Part shown: one piece after another, positions 25,990-35,127 of the stretch
How the letters are laid out: each line of letters opens with the position of its first letter
How positions within the stretch are numbered: position 1 is the first letter of the stretch
Assembly: GCA_033060915.1 (NCBI GenBank)
Contig: CM065379.1
Span: 30,399,318-30,463,317, forward strand
DNA from: Euryodendron excelsum
Lineage: Eukaryota; Streptophyta; Magnoliopsida; Ericales; Pentaphylacaceae
Length of the DNA stretch: 64,000 nt
Direction of reading: 5' to 3'
The notes under the pieces: model-generated
The model's database searches: none
What the model was told of the DNA's origin: nothing
Seen by the model: only the letters and a program-made list of their open reading frames with translations
Position numbers and translations under genes: made by a program

Positions 25990-26470
25990 ATCGTCTTGGG
26001 AAATGTGCGTAAAAGGACAATTTTACGGAGCGTCTATGATACGATCCGTGGGGGTTCGAAAGTAGCCATTTTCGTATCGCATGATCAAGGCCTTCGGGAA
26101 GCGATCTTTTTGATCGGACCGTACCGATGGAAAGTACTCTGGAAATACTTTCTGGAATTCTCAAATTTACGCATTTCTCAAGTCGTTTGACGGTGCGTTT
26201 TGATTAGGGAATCGGAGAAAAAGTCAACCTTGGCGGAGCGTCTGCAAAACGCTCCAAGGGTTGTTGAAAGTCATAGTTTGCTCACCATACGATGGAGGGC
26301 TTCGGGAGGCGATCTATTCGATCGAACCATATCGATGGAAAGATCTATGGACGAGCTTTCGAGAATTTCCTGATTTACGCATTTCTCAAGTCGGTTGACG
26401 GTGCGCTATAACCAGGGAATTGGGGGAAAAGACAATTTAGGCGGAGCGTCTGCGAGACGCTCTAGGGAAC
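25990..26470. repeat. About 210-bp tandem repeat carrying GGAGCGT/ACGCTCC dyads
   Basis: Three diverged units each contain GGAGCGTCTGCAAAACGCTC-type inverted arms, followed by GATCGATTCGATC-like and TTACGCATTTCTCAAGTCG phrases. The related segment of LTR B (37870-38330) has the same units. The position upstream of the TATA box suggests U3 regulatory sequence. Confidence 0.6.
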
Positions 26471-28011
26471 TTTTATCGTGTTGTGTGAGCTTAGTGTCGT
26501 AGGGTGTTCCTTGGGTTAAACAAGGGCGTGTGGTGAAACCCTCTGCTCGAAATCCCAAGGCTGGTGCTGTTTCGGGGCATTTTTGGGCTTCCAGGGGCAA
26601 AACGGTCATTTTGACCTGAGTTGGCTGGAAATGGTCAGGAATGGTTTGGTATGTTGTGTTAAGTGTGTAGGGCTATTCAGGGATGGTTTTGAGAGAGTCT
26701 TTTACCGTTTAGCAGGGTTTGTGCCGTGCTGATGCGTTCAGGGGTAAAACGGTCATTTTGACTAGAGCGAGCCGGAATAGGACCAGATTTGGACCAAATG
26801 GCGTTTGGGGGATACCTAATAGCTTAGTAACATTTTGGAAGGATGGACTTATCATTTTGAGGGATTTTGAACTTTCCCAAAATGTGCTTGGAGGCCCAAG
26901 GGGCAGGTTTGATCATTTTTCACCGAGTCGGGCTAGCAAGTGCCGGTGTTGACCTAGGTGCTGGTTCCCAAGACCGTCCGGTCTCGGAAAACTACCTGTG
27001 CGGTGTTGGCCTCTAAGAACGCCTGGTCTTAGAGAGCTACCTGTAGGGTGGTGTTGGTTTTTGAGAACGCCTAGTCCCAGAAAGCTACCTGGAAAGGTGG
27101 TGTTGGTCCCTGGGAACGCTCGACCTCAGAGAACTACCAAATGACGGACATTTTACGTTGACGGGCTAGCAGGCGCCAGAGGTGAACCGTCTGGAATTTT
27201 TGATGAGGTGTTGGTTCCCGAGATCGCCCGATCCCAGGAAGCTACCTGGATGACGTTGGTTTCTAGGATCGCCCGGTCCGGAAAGCTGCCTAGAATAATG
27301 GTGCTTATGGCTCCGGCGGGGCCCTGTGGGCCCGAGAAGCGACCAGCTGGTTGGATTGGAGATTGTAAGGCTCATCTTGAACCTGCATGTGTTATGATGT
27401 CGAAAACCGATCTTGGTCGGGCCGGAGATTGCCAAGCGGGCAAAAATGGGGTGCTTACAGGGACTTACCGTTTTGAAGAGATTTTCTTCGAAAAATACAT
27501 CGGACCATCTCAAGGAATAAACTGTCTTGAGAGAGGGATTGGAATTGGAAAGGGGACTTACCGTCTTCGGAAAGACGTGCCTGATTTGGAACCGCCTCGA
27601 GGAATAAACTGTCTCGAGAGAGGGATTGGAATTGGAAAGGGGTCTTATCGTCTTCGGAAAGACGTGCCTAATTTGGAATTGGAAAGGGACTTACCGTCTT
27701 CAAAAAGACGTGCCTAATTTGGAATTGGAAAGGGGACTTACCGTCTTCAAAAATATGTGCCTGATTTGGAATACATTTACCGTCTTGAGTAATCAATTGT
27801 CTCGAGAGAGGGGTTAGAATTGGAAAGGACAATGCCCCAAAGGGCATTTTGGTCATTTCGCCTCTATTTGGGCCTGGTGGGCCCGTGAAGCGATGGACAG
27901 ACGGGATTTGGACTTAGAGAGTTGGTTTTGATTGAAATACGTCCATACTGACTTGAGTACAAGTCTAGACGGACCGTAGACTACCGAGCGGTAAAAAATG
28001 GGGTGCTTACA

Positions 28012-28268
28012 AGCGCAAGTTATGATAACAATGATAATTGTAATAGACCTTAAGTATTAAGGACCTAGTTCTGTAATTAGTATTCAGTATAATGTTTAGG
28101 TTTCTGCAGGGGTGGACTCTTAGTTTATTATTATTATATTCGAAGTAGAAGTTATATTGGGCTAGATGTCAGTCAGGTTACTTTATTTACATTACAGTCT
28201 GTTACTTTATTTGTATTTATCATTCACGCCCCATTATCTTCCCGAATGGGAAAAGCCGAGGTGTGACA
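28012..28268 (+). mobile_element. Right part of old Gypsy LTR remnant G
   Basis: It resumes after LTR D with the duplicated AGCGC and runs to CCGAATGGGAAAAGCCGAG then GTGTGACA at 28268. A TG/CA-type LTR end with ACGCCCC just inside is familiar from plant Gypsy LTRs and resembles the end of F. Confidence 0.5.
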
Positions 28269-30029
28269 GTTAAGATAATCAAACCAAGCTTGAACAACTT
28301 ACTACTATTCGACTCGATGTAGCTTGTTTATAACCTTAAGTATTGCCAAAAACTCCCTCTAACATGGAAACTCGTTTTGGGAATAAAGACAAAACTCTCA
28401 AAAATATTTTTAAAAAATTTCTAAGAAACGTTTTCAAGATTTTTTTAAGAAATTTAGCATAATTTAAAAAAAAATTATCAATAACTTCTAAAAATTGTTA
28501 TAGTAACTCCCCAAAATTGCATTTCTTAAAGATTTTACAAATTTTATGCTATCAAATCTAATTTTTTGATAATAATAGTTTAGACCCTCTTAATCATCGA
28601 TCCACCAAAACCCTAACTTTAGATTCCAATATTTGAAAGCCCTAAATTTTGTAAAACCTTACATCCTATGATGTTTTGGGGGATCAAAGCCATGGGAAGA
28701 GAAAGGGTGAGTCAAATTCGTGACCTCGTGGTAAGGTTGGGAGCGACACTACCACTGGACTAATCCTGCTATCCCTATCTGAAAACCCAAACTTTGCTTT
28801 ACTCCATCCCTAACAGTACAGGTTTGATGTATGAATAAAAGGGTTAGGGATATCTGCTCCAATTATATAGTGAAATACCCTAAATACGGTTATTATACTT
28901 TAATAATACAAAGTAGCTTTTGTATATAAGTAAATATTAGGGTTTTAATAGTACTTTTCTTTTTTTAGATTTAGCCTCTTGCTTTCTCTCTTTTATATTG
29001 TGTTTATGTTTATATAATTTGTATTATTTTTATTTTTGAAGAATTATTTTTATTTTAAAATTTTATGCAGGTCTAACTCGTCCCAATCCAAACCTGATTA
29101 GCTTAAATGGGCATGGACAAGGTGAGCAAGTTCAACTCGTCGCGAGTTTGGAGCGGGGTATGGGGTGAAGTTTTTCTAGCAAGAGTAGGGTAGGGTTTAG
29201 CCTAATCCGTCCTGAACATATTCTATTGTCATCCCTATCCCGCTTCTCTTTTTTTTTTTTTTTTTTTCAGGTTTTAACTTTTATATTATGTGTTTTATAT
29301 AATGGCATCCTATTTTAAGTTATATTAGCATTGTTTAAGAAATAATAGTTAGAGTGTTTAGCCAATGTACTCCACTAAGATTTTCAATTCTTGCTCTTTT
29401 TATTTATTTATATTATTTCATTATTTGTTTTGTTGTTGCTATAATATCACTAATTTGAATATAATATGTTATTTTTCATATTAAAGAAGCTATACGAATA
29501 TTAAATACTCATCCGTGTCAATAATATTTATGAGCGACGGTGATAAATTAGATCTATTATTCCATAATTTTATTATTTTTTTACATTCTAAGCTTGTATA
29601 GTATGTTTTGTAATATAGATTTTTATCCCTAAATTTTCCAAGAAAAAAAAAAAACTAAATTCGGGGGGAGTGAGGGGTTATTAAAAAATGAAAGTCGCGA
29701 GTTCGTGCTTTACTTGTAGGAAAGGTTTTGGTTCGTATAGCAATAGTGAAAACTTTGTATGGTTATGCGACTATATAGAAACGGCGGGGAGGGCTTCAAA
29801 CAGCCGGCCACTTGAATAATATCATTCAAAATTTCATCGATTGTAGCATTTTATGTAGCCAATGATTGCCCTAATTATAACTAGTGATTGTTTGTTTGTA
29901 AAAGATACTTAATTATAAGTAATAAACGTTTACTAGAAAGTATAAATTTGGGTATGCAAAACTTCAACCAAAAAAAAAAAAAATTTAATTTAATCTCAAA
30001 CAAAAACTCTTGATAATTTTGATAATAAG
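28269..30029. other. AT-rich spacer with transposon debris
   Basis: No supported gene. A partial, diverged copy of the 7714-8204 MITE lies at about 28345-28580 (shared phrases GGAAACTCG, GACAAAACTC, TTGATAATA). A piece near 29060-29240 ends with ATTGTCATCCCTATCCCG, like the tail of a hAT MITE, but I found no matching left end. Homopolymer T and A runs occur near 29250 and 29642. Confidence 0.4.
28345..28580. mobile_element. Partial second copy of the CATAGTT MITE
   Basis: It aligns by eye with about 7735-8000 in the same orientation. Both show GGAAACTCG, an ACAAAACTCTCA-like run, AAATTATCA, and TCAAATCT followed by TTTGATAATA. The terminal repeats are missing. Confidence 0.5.
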
Positions 30030-30312
30030 CATAATCAAAATATAGTGAAAGTTTCACAAAAGAACAAGCAATTGATCCAAAAGATTTAGAAGTTGATGAA
30101 ATAATACAATTAACAGGTGATAATGAAATAACAAATCTTGAGTAACAATATAAAGAAAATTTGAACAAACATGAAAAAAGTTAATGAATTAGATGATCAC
30201 ATTCCTACAAATATTTAAGATCAAAGTCAATGAAATAATATTGATACAACATTTAGAAATTTATAGTAGGAAAATGTCCAATTAGAGATAATGATATATA
30301 TTTTCTCAAATG
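30030..30312 (+). pseudogene. Decayed hAT transposase fragment (zf-MYM/TTF-type)
   Basis: Translated across frame breaks and stops, the region reads like the N-terminal part of plant hAT-like proteins of the zinc-finger MYM-type 1-like group. It has an acidic linker, then NELDDHIPTNI, then a decayed RDNDIYF motif just before the sequence breaks off. No catalytic or dimerisation region is left. It stops where the Ogre-type PPT and LTR A begin (about 30330). Confidence 0.45.
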
Positions 30313-30337
30313 TGGACTATTTAGACATCTTCTGCCT

Positions 30338-30369
30338 TGGACAAGTAAAGACAGAAAAAGAGAGGCAGC
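30338..30369 (+). other. Polypurine tract immediately upstream of LTR A
   Basis: AAAGACAGAAAAAGAGAGGC abuts the TGTAAGCAC start at 30370. About 30 bases are identical to the tract in front of LTR C (51312-51343), so A carries the 3' edge of an internal region of this family. Confidence 0.75.
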
Positions 30370-31934
30370 TGTAAGCACTTTATTTTTGCCTGCTCGGCAA
30401 TCTCCAGCTCGTTTGGACTCACATTCAAACTGGCACAGACACATTTAAGTCAAAATCAGCTTTCCAGACTCAATCCAGTCAATCATTCACTTCATGGGTC
30501 CGTTAGGCTCAATAGAGGCAAAATGACCAAAATACTCTTGAGGCATTACACGGTCTATTTCCAGTGGGCACGTCTTCCTAAAGATGGTACATCCCTATTT
30601 CAACCTCAATTCCAATTTCAATTCCAATCAAGATCAATCAAACTCAATCCAACACGTCTTTCGAAAAAACTGATCCCTCAGGCGGTAAGTCCATCTAGTC
30701 CAGCATGTTTATTTAGAAAACTCCTCGGAATGGTAAGTCGCTTCAAACCTTTCGACCGGGATGGAGCCCAAGTCCCCAAGATGGTAGAACAATTTACTTC
30801 TGGTGCCTGTTAGCCCGCTAATGTAGAGTGTCCGTATCCAGCACGTCTTTCGAGAAAGTTGATTCTTCAGACGATAAGTCCATCTAGCAGCTTCCCGAGA
30901 TCTGGCAGTCTCTGGAATGAATGCACCCCGTCAGAGTGGCAGAAACACTCGCAAACATTGCAATCGTCAAAGTGGCAGAAATACTGGCAAACAGGTTGAC
31001 ATTGGGAATTGCCAACAAAACTCATATGTCACGAGAGCAAACAGGCCTCTTGGCCGTGACACGTTTACCGAAGGACGGGATACCTTTTGAAACCAACTCG
31101 TCACACACCGTTAAAGTGGCGAAAATACTCAAAACCTGGGTCAACACCAGTACCTGCTAGCCTACTCCAGTGAAAAATGACTAAACTGCCCATTAGGCTT
31201 TTTTAGGCATGCTTCTGGAGAATTACCTAAGTTCTCAGAGTGGTAAGTCCACCTTTCCAAGATTGTCTCGAAGATAATCCGGTATGTTTGAGTGCCTTCT
31301 AGTCGGTTTCGGATCAATTTCGAAACCATCCGTCAAAATGACCATTTTGCCCCTATACATTCGACTACCTCCATGAACCACAACGGCTCTGGATATCAAA
31401 CCGGTAACTTCTCGAGGATGCTTCTAATCGTATTCTCAATCTTATAACACTCTTCCGGATCATTTCAAGTCCATTCTGGCAAGACTGGTGCAAGATAACC
31501 ATTTTGCCCCTAATGGATTGGTTGCCTTTTCCAACCACACTGACTCTGGGTATCAAACCGGTAATCTCTTGAAACACTCTCAATAGTGTTTCTAGCCTTC
31601 AAGCCTTCTCACGGGTCCCTCCGAGTTTATTCTGGTGTATTCCCGGTACAAATGACCATTTTGCCCCTAGTAGACCAGTCACCCTTTTCAACTATTCTAA
31701 CATTGTTTCTCAAGCTAGTTACCTCTAGGACAATCTCCTGAGGGTTTTTGTCCATTCCCGACTAAGTCTGGTTACTCATAGCAGTCTATATCATTCCCGA
31801 ACTTTTCAGAGTCACTCCTAATGGAGCTAAGCCAAAAATTGCATGGTAGTCACTAGGATAGGCACCCGGATCTTTTGCCTTGAGTGTCAAGGGTTAAATA
31901 TACGTTTCTTGCCGCCTTAAAACTTTTCTAGCGG

Positions 31935-32022
31935 TTGGCGCTACTAGCAGTGGTGCCAAGCCAATAAATGTCCTAGCACCACTACAACAGGTGCCAAGGC
32001 TATTTTGTTTGTTTATAAATAC
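31935..32022 (+). promoter_or_regulatory. LTR A promoter: two dyads and TATA box
   Basis: TTATAAATAC at 32013-32022. The upstream dyads are TGGCGCTACT/AGTGGTGCCA (31935-31957) and TAGCACC/GGTGCCA (31974-31996). Relative to LTR J (CTGGCGCC/GGCGCCAG), paired arm bases have changed together (GCC/GGC to ACC/GGT). Confidence 0.6.
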
Positions 32023-33640
32023 AGACCCTCCCCCTGTGTGAAAGAGGTTCGCAAACTCAGTTAAAAAATGTTGTCTCTCAAAATCCAAAGCTCGAAGTCC
32101 CCCCAAACCCAAGCCCTCTCTAGCCTCTTCAAGCCCTAGCCTTTATACACTCAAGCCCTAGCCTCTATACACCTTCTACACTCAAACATAAGCCTCTAAG
32201 TTCTCCATTGAAGACTCAAGGTGCTGCAACTTCAAAGTTCTCAAAGTCCAAGTAAAGCAAAGCAAACAAAGCAAGAAGAAGACAAGGTAGGCTTTCAATT
32301 TACTTTTATGCAATCCCCCTCTTTCTTCTCTCTCCTAACCCACTTCTTCTTATGGTTAGAATCATTTTAGGAAAATGAGATATTTGTAAAAGTCCATATT
32401 CAAACCTCTTTCCAAATTGTTTTTAAAATCTCTTTCCTAAAAGCTCTCCTCAAAAATCTACTTTCTAAAAACTCATTTCAAAAGTCTATTTTCTAAAAAC
32501 TCTTTTTCAATGGTCTTTTTTTTAAAAACTCTTTTTCTTGGAGTCTAAGTCAAGTCTTAGAATCTATGGTTACGAAACTCTAGTTTCCTTTCTTAAAAAT
32601 TGTGTCTTCCTATTTTGCTTCAAACCATAGGTTTTCAAAAATTATTTTCTACATCAAATCTTAGATTTCCAAAATCTCCTTTTCCACACCAAATTATAGA
32701 CTTCCAAATCCAAGTTTTTAAAAATTCAACCTTTTCAATTTCATGTCAAATCAAATCTTTCAAATTAGGAAACTAGATCAAATCTCCCAACTTAGAAAAC
32801 CAAATCAAGTCCCCCAATTTTGGAAATAAAATAAAATTATCTATTTTGGAAAATAAAATCTAATCCTCAACTTAAATAGGAATCAAATCTTTCCTAACTC
32901 AAATCTTTCCTAAATTCAAACCTTTCCTAAATTCAAACATTTCCTAAATCTAAGCTTTTAAATATTTCTAAAATCAATACTTTCTAAATTCAAATCTTTC
33001 TAAAATCAACTCTTTCCTAATTTGAAAACTTTCCTAACATGAAAACTTTCCCAAAATGAAACTTTCTTAATTTGACACTTTTCTAAAATGGAACTTTATT
33101 ATTTTGAAACTTTTCTAATTCAAAACTTTTCAAAATCCAATCTTTCTTAAATTCTGACTTTCTAAATCAAATACTCAAATCAAATCTTTGCAAAATTAAA
33201 TCAAATCCTTTTCAACCTATTCTAAATCTCATCTTCCCTAACTCAAGTTTTCTAAACTCAAATCAAACTTTTCAAGTCTAGATCAAACCTTCTTATTTCA
33301 AATTCATGCTTTAACCTTAGGTTACCTAAACCCTAAGATACTTAAATCCTAATTAAACCCTACTCCTAAGTGAGGAAGTTTCAACTCTTTTCTAAAACTC
33401 CTTTCTAAACCAAGATGGTTTTTAAACTTCAATCTAAGCCAAGATGTTTTCAAAACTCAATTCAATCTTTCAAAATGAAGTCCTAGTTCTACTCCTCAAT
33501 TTCAAATCAAAGTCAATTCCAAGTTTAGTTTCAAATCTTCTATTCAAAGGTCAAATCAAACCCTTTTTCAAATTAAACTCTTTTTGAATCAAACATTTTC
33601 AAGTAAAACTTTTCAAAAATCTCAAAGTGTTTATTTTCAA

Positions 33641-33716
33641 TTGGACTCTTATTCGAACTACGACTGACCTGATTCCCAACAAAGGGATACGTAGGCAACC
33701 CTCATGGGTGCGGTGA
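33641..33716 (+). other. Conserved structured RNA-like block, copy in LTR A
   Basis: A partly decayed first hairpin (TTGGACTCTTATTCGAA), then GAACTACGAC, then TGACC paired with GGTGA (one mismatch). Hairpins are TCCC/GGGA and ACCC/GGGT around GATACGTAGGCA. Confidence 0.45.
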
Positions 33717-34442
33717 TAATTTTTTTTAAGTTTCTAATTCCACAAACTTTTTCAAATTTCCAATTCTATAATCTATTTCAAGTTTCTGATTCTAAAACTT
33801 ATTTTTAAATCTCCAATTCCATAATCTATTTCTAATTCTCAATTTCTAAAACCTTCTTTCAAATTTCAAATCTTCTTTTCATATCTATTTTCAAAATCAA
33901 ATATTTTTCTTGCACTTGCATATCAGGTATCATATAACTCTTTTCAAAGAGGATATAGTTGGACAACAGATAATCAAAGATTCTAAATGAGTGAAACTAA
34001 GGTGAATAGACATGTAGGTACCACAAGGACGGGATAGGGTGATGATCTTAGGATATCTTCTCTACACGAAACCAACCTCCAAACCTAGAATCACTATTTT
34101 TAAAGACTAAAATGAAATTATGTTTAAAAAGAGCTTAAATCTTTCTAAAGATTGCCAAATAACTTGTTTTCTTAAAAACTCTCTCTTAAGGAAGTTTTTC
34201 AAAACCTTTTAAAAAAACCCTAAGTTTAATCTTTAGATTGCACTTAGTTTTAGGTGACCTAACTCACCTTAATCAAATTAGGTGGCGACTCCAAATATTT
34301 TTCAAAAGCCCTTTTTCAAATCAATTTTAAGTGTAAACCTAGTCGTACTCGTTCTTCTAGGAGGATGAGTTCTAATGAGATAGTACTGTGTTTTTCTCAC
34401 TTGTGCGTATTTTCTCGAGTGCGAAAAATCAGGGCACGACAG

Positions 34443-34461
34443 TTGGCGCTTTCACTGGGGA
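34443..34461 (+). other. Primer-binding site after LTR A (Tat type)
   Basis: TTGGCGCTTTCACTGGGGAC directly follows the LTR end. It resembles the TGGCGACTCCRCTGGGGA primer site of Ogre/Tat elements, which I recall being assigned to tRNA-Arg (not checked). Confidence 0.7.
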
Positions 34462-34607
34462 CACTTAGAGGGTTAGACCATTGTCATGTCTTTTCACCCT
34501 CACTCATCTGTAATCTGTGATTAATTTGTCCAATTCTATACACTTCAAACTTTTAAAATCAAGCTTTTCAAAGCTGTTTTAAAAAATATGTCATTGTTTG
34601 CATTCTA
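34462..34607 (+). mobile_element. Short remnant of Ogre-type leader after the PBS
   Basis: GTTAGACCATTGTCATGTC and following text match the start of the internal region behind LTR B (42050-42200). The match stops near 34607, where the caulimovirus-like sequence begins. Confidence 0.6.
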
Positions 34608-35127
34608 TTTACTACTCCCATAGGACATTATAAATGGAATGTTATACTTTTTGGTTTGAAAAATGCTCATTCTGAATTGTAGAATATTATGAATGATATT
34701 TTCATTCCTTATACTAAATTTATTTTACTATATATTGATGATATTCTCGTCTTTTCTCAAAATCTTGAGCAACATTTTTGTCATTTGGAAATTTTTCAAA
34801 AAATCATATTACACAATGGATTAGTCAGTTCTGCTCCCAAAATGAAACTTGTTCAAACTATTATACATTTTTTTGTACATTTTTTAGGGCATAATATTCA
34901 TCAAGGACAAATTATTCCTATTACTCAAGGTATAGAGTTTGCTTCCAAATTTTCTAATGAAATCTTGGATAAAACTCAATTACAACAATTTTTAGGGAGT
35001 TTAAATTATATTAATCCCTATTAGATGGCAAGCACGACTATCTGTGTTTGATTTTGATATAGATTATATCAAAGAGAAAAATAATTCTCTTCCTGATTTC
35101 CTGACTCGTGAAATCTTACAGGAATGA
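34608..35127 (+). pseudogene. Endogenous caulimovirus reverse transcriptase/RNase H fragment, broken
   Basis: An old viral copy. The frame from about 34623 to 35024 carries the RT palm motif YIDDILVFS and the following NLEQHF...HFLGH segment typical of Caulimoviridae pol. There is an in-frame stop at 34680-34682. At 35022-35024 the frame ends in TAG and sequence resumes one frame over with the C-terminal tail of RNase H (WQARLSVFDFDIDYIK...DFLTRE), ending TGA at 35125-35127. The RT thumb and most of RNase H are therefore deleted. The stop overlaps the next ATG as ATGA, a translational arrangement expected of a viral polycistronic RNA. Upstream polyprotein parts (movement protein, coat, protease) are absent. 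It cannot encode an active enzyme. Confidence 0.85.

Larger units (their letters stand above)
23026..27459 (-). mobile_element. Solo LTR E, Ogre/Tat-like (4434 bp), nested in LTR D
   Basis: It begins (plus view) TGTCGCACCCCGATTTT and ends AATGGGGTGCTTACA. The exact 5-bp target duplication GGGAC is at 23021-23025 and 27460-27464. It belongs to the subfamily of LTR B, as shown by the end CGGGGTGCGACA, the structured-block variant with TTGCCAAATGAGA and the GCATGT-type dyads. Landmarks are the structured block at 23684-23760, GGTTAACCTAGG-type repeats at 24403-24700, a TATA box at 25674-25683, and short tandem repeats at 26950-27160. Confidence 0.88.
15614..28011 (-). mobile_element. Solo LTR D, Ogre/Tat-like, interrupted by F and E
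   Basis: It begins (plus view) TGTCGCGCCTAG and ends AATGGGGTGCTTACA, the reverse complement of TGTAAGCACC...GCGACA. The 5-bp target duplication AGCGC flanks it at 15609-15613 and 28012-28016. Removing nested F and E with their target duplications leaves about 5265 bp. There is no PBS or PPT on either side, so it is a solo LTR. It includes low-complexity AGGAAAGTTT-type repeats (16540-17560), the structured block at 16451-16525, a TATA box at 19088-19097 and GGCGC dyads at 19112-19210. It belongs to the same subfamily as LTR J and the 3' half of LTR C. Confidence 0.85.
30370..34441 (+). mobile_element. LTR A, Ogre/Tat-like (4072 bp), with PPT before and PBS after
   Basis: It begins TGTAAGCACTTTATTTTTGC and ends AGGGCACGACA. 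Landmarks in order are clustered short repeats, GGCGC/GGTGC dyads (31935-31996), a TATA box (32013-32022), the donor-like site ACAAG|GTAGG (32286/32287), CTTTCCTAA-type low-complexity repeats (32700-33600), the structured block (33641-33716), a GACATGTAGGTACC block (about 34009) and a CCTAA/TTAGG hairpin (about 34255-34280). It is flanked by a PPT on one side and a PBS on the other, so it is neither an ordinary 5' nor 3' LTR. Confidence 0.85.

Noticed and set aside
27208..27717. 169-codon plus-strand open frame
   Set aside because: It runs across the junction of LTR E, its target duplication and LTR D, and its length comes from short GC-rich tandem repeats. It cannot be a gene.
28700..28770. 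tRNA-like or SINE head (GTGGTAAGGTTGGGAGCGACA)
   Set aside because: No cloverleaf, and no A and B boxes at proper spacing, could be drawn.
33641..33716. Hammerhead ribozyme (retrozyme) as an explanation for the structured LTR block
   Set aside because: The block lacks the CTGATGA and GAAA catalytic core elements of hammerheads, so self-cleavage of that type is not supported.
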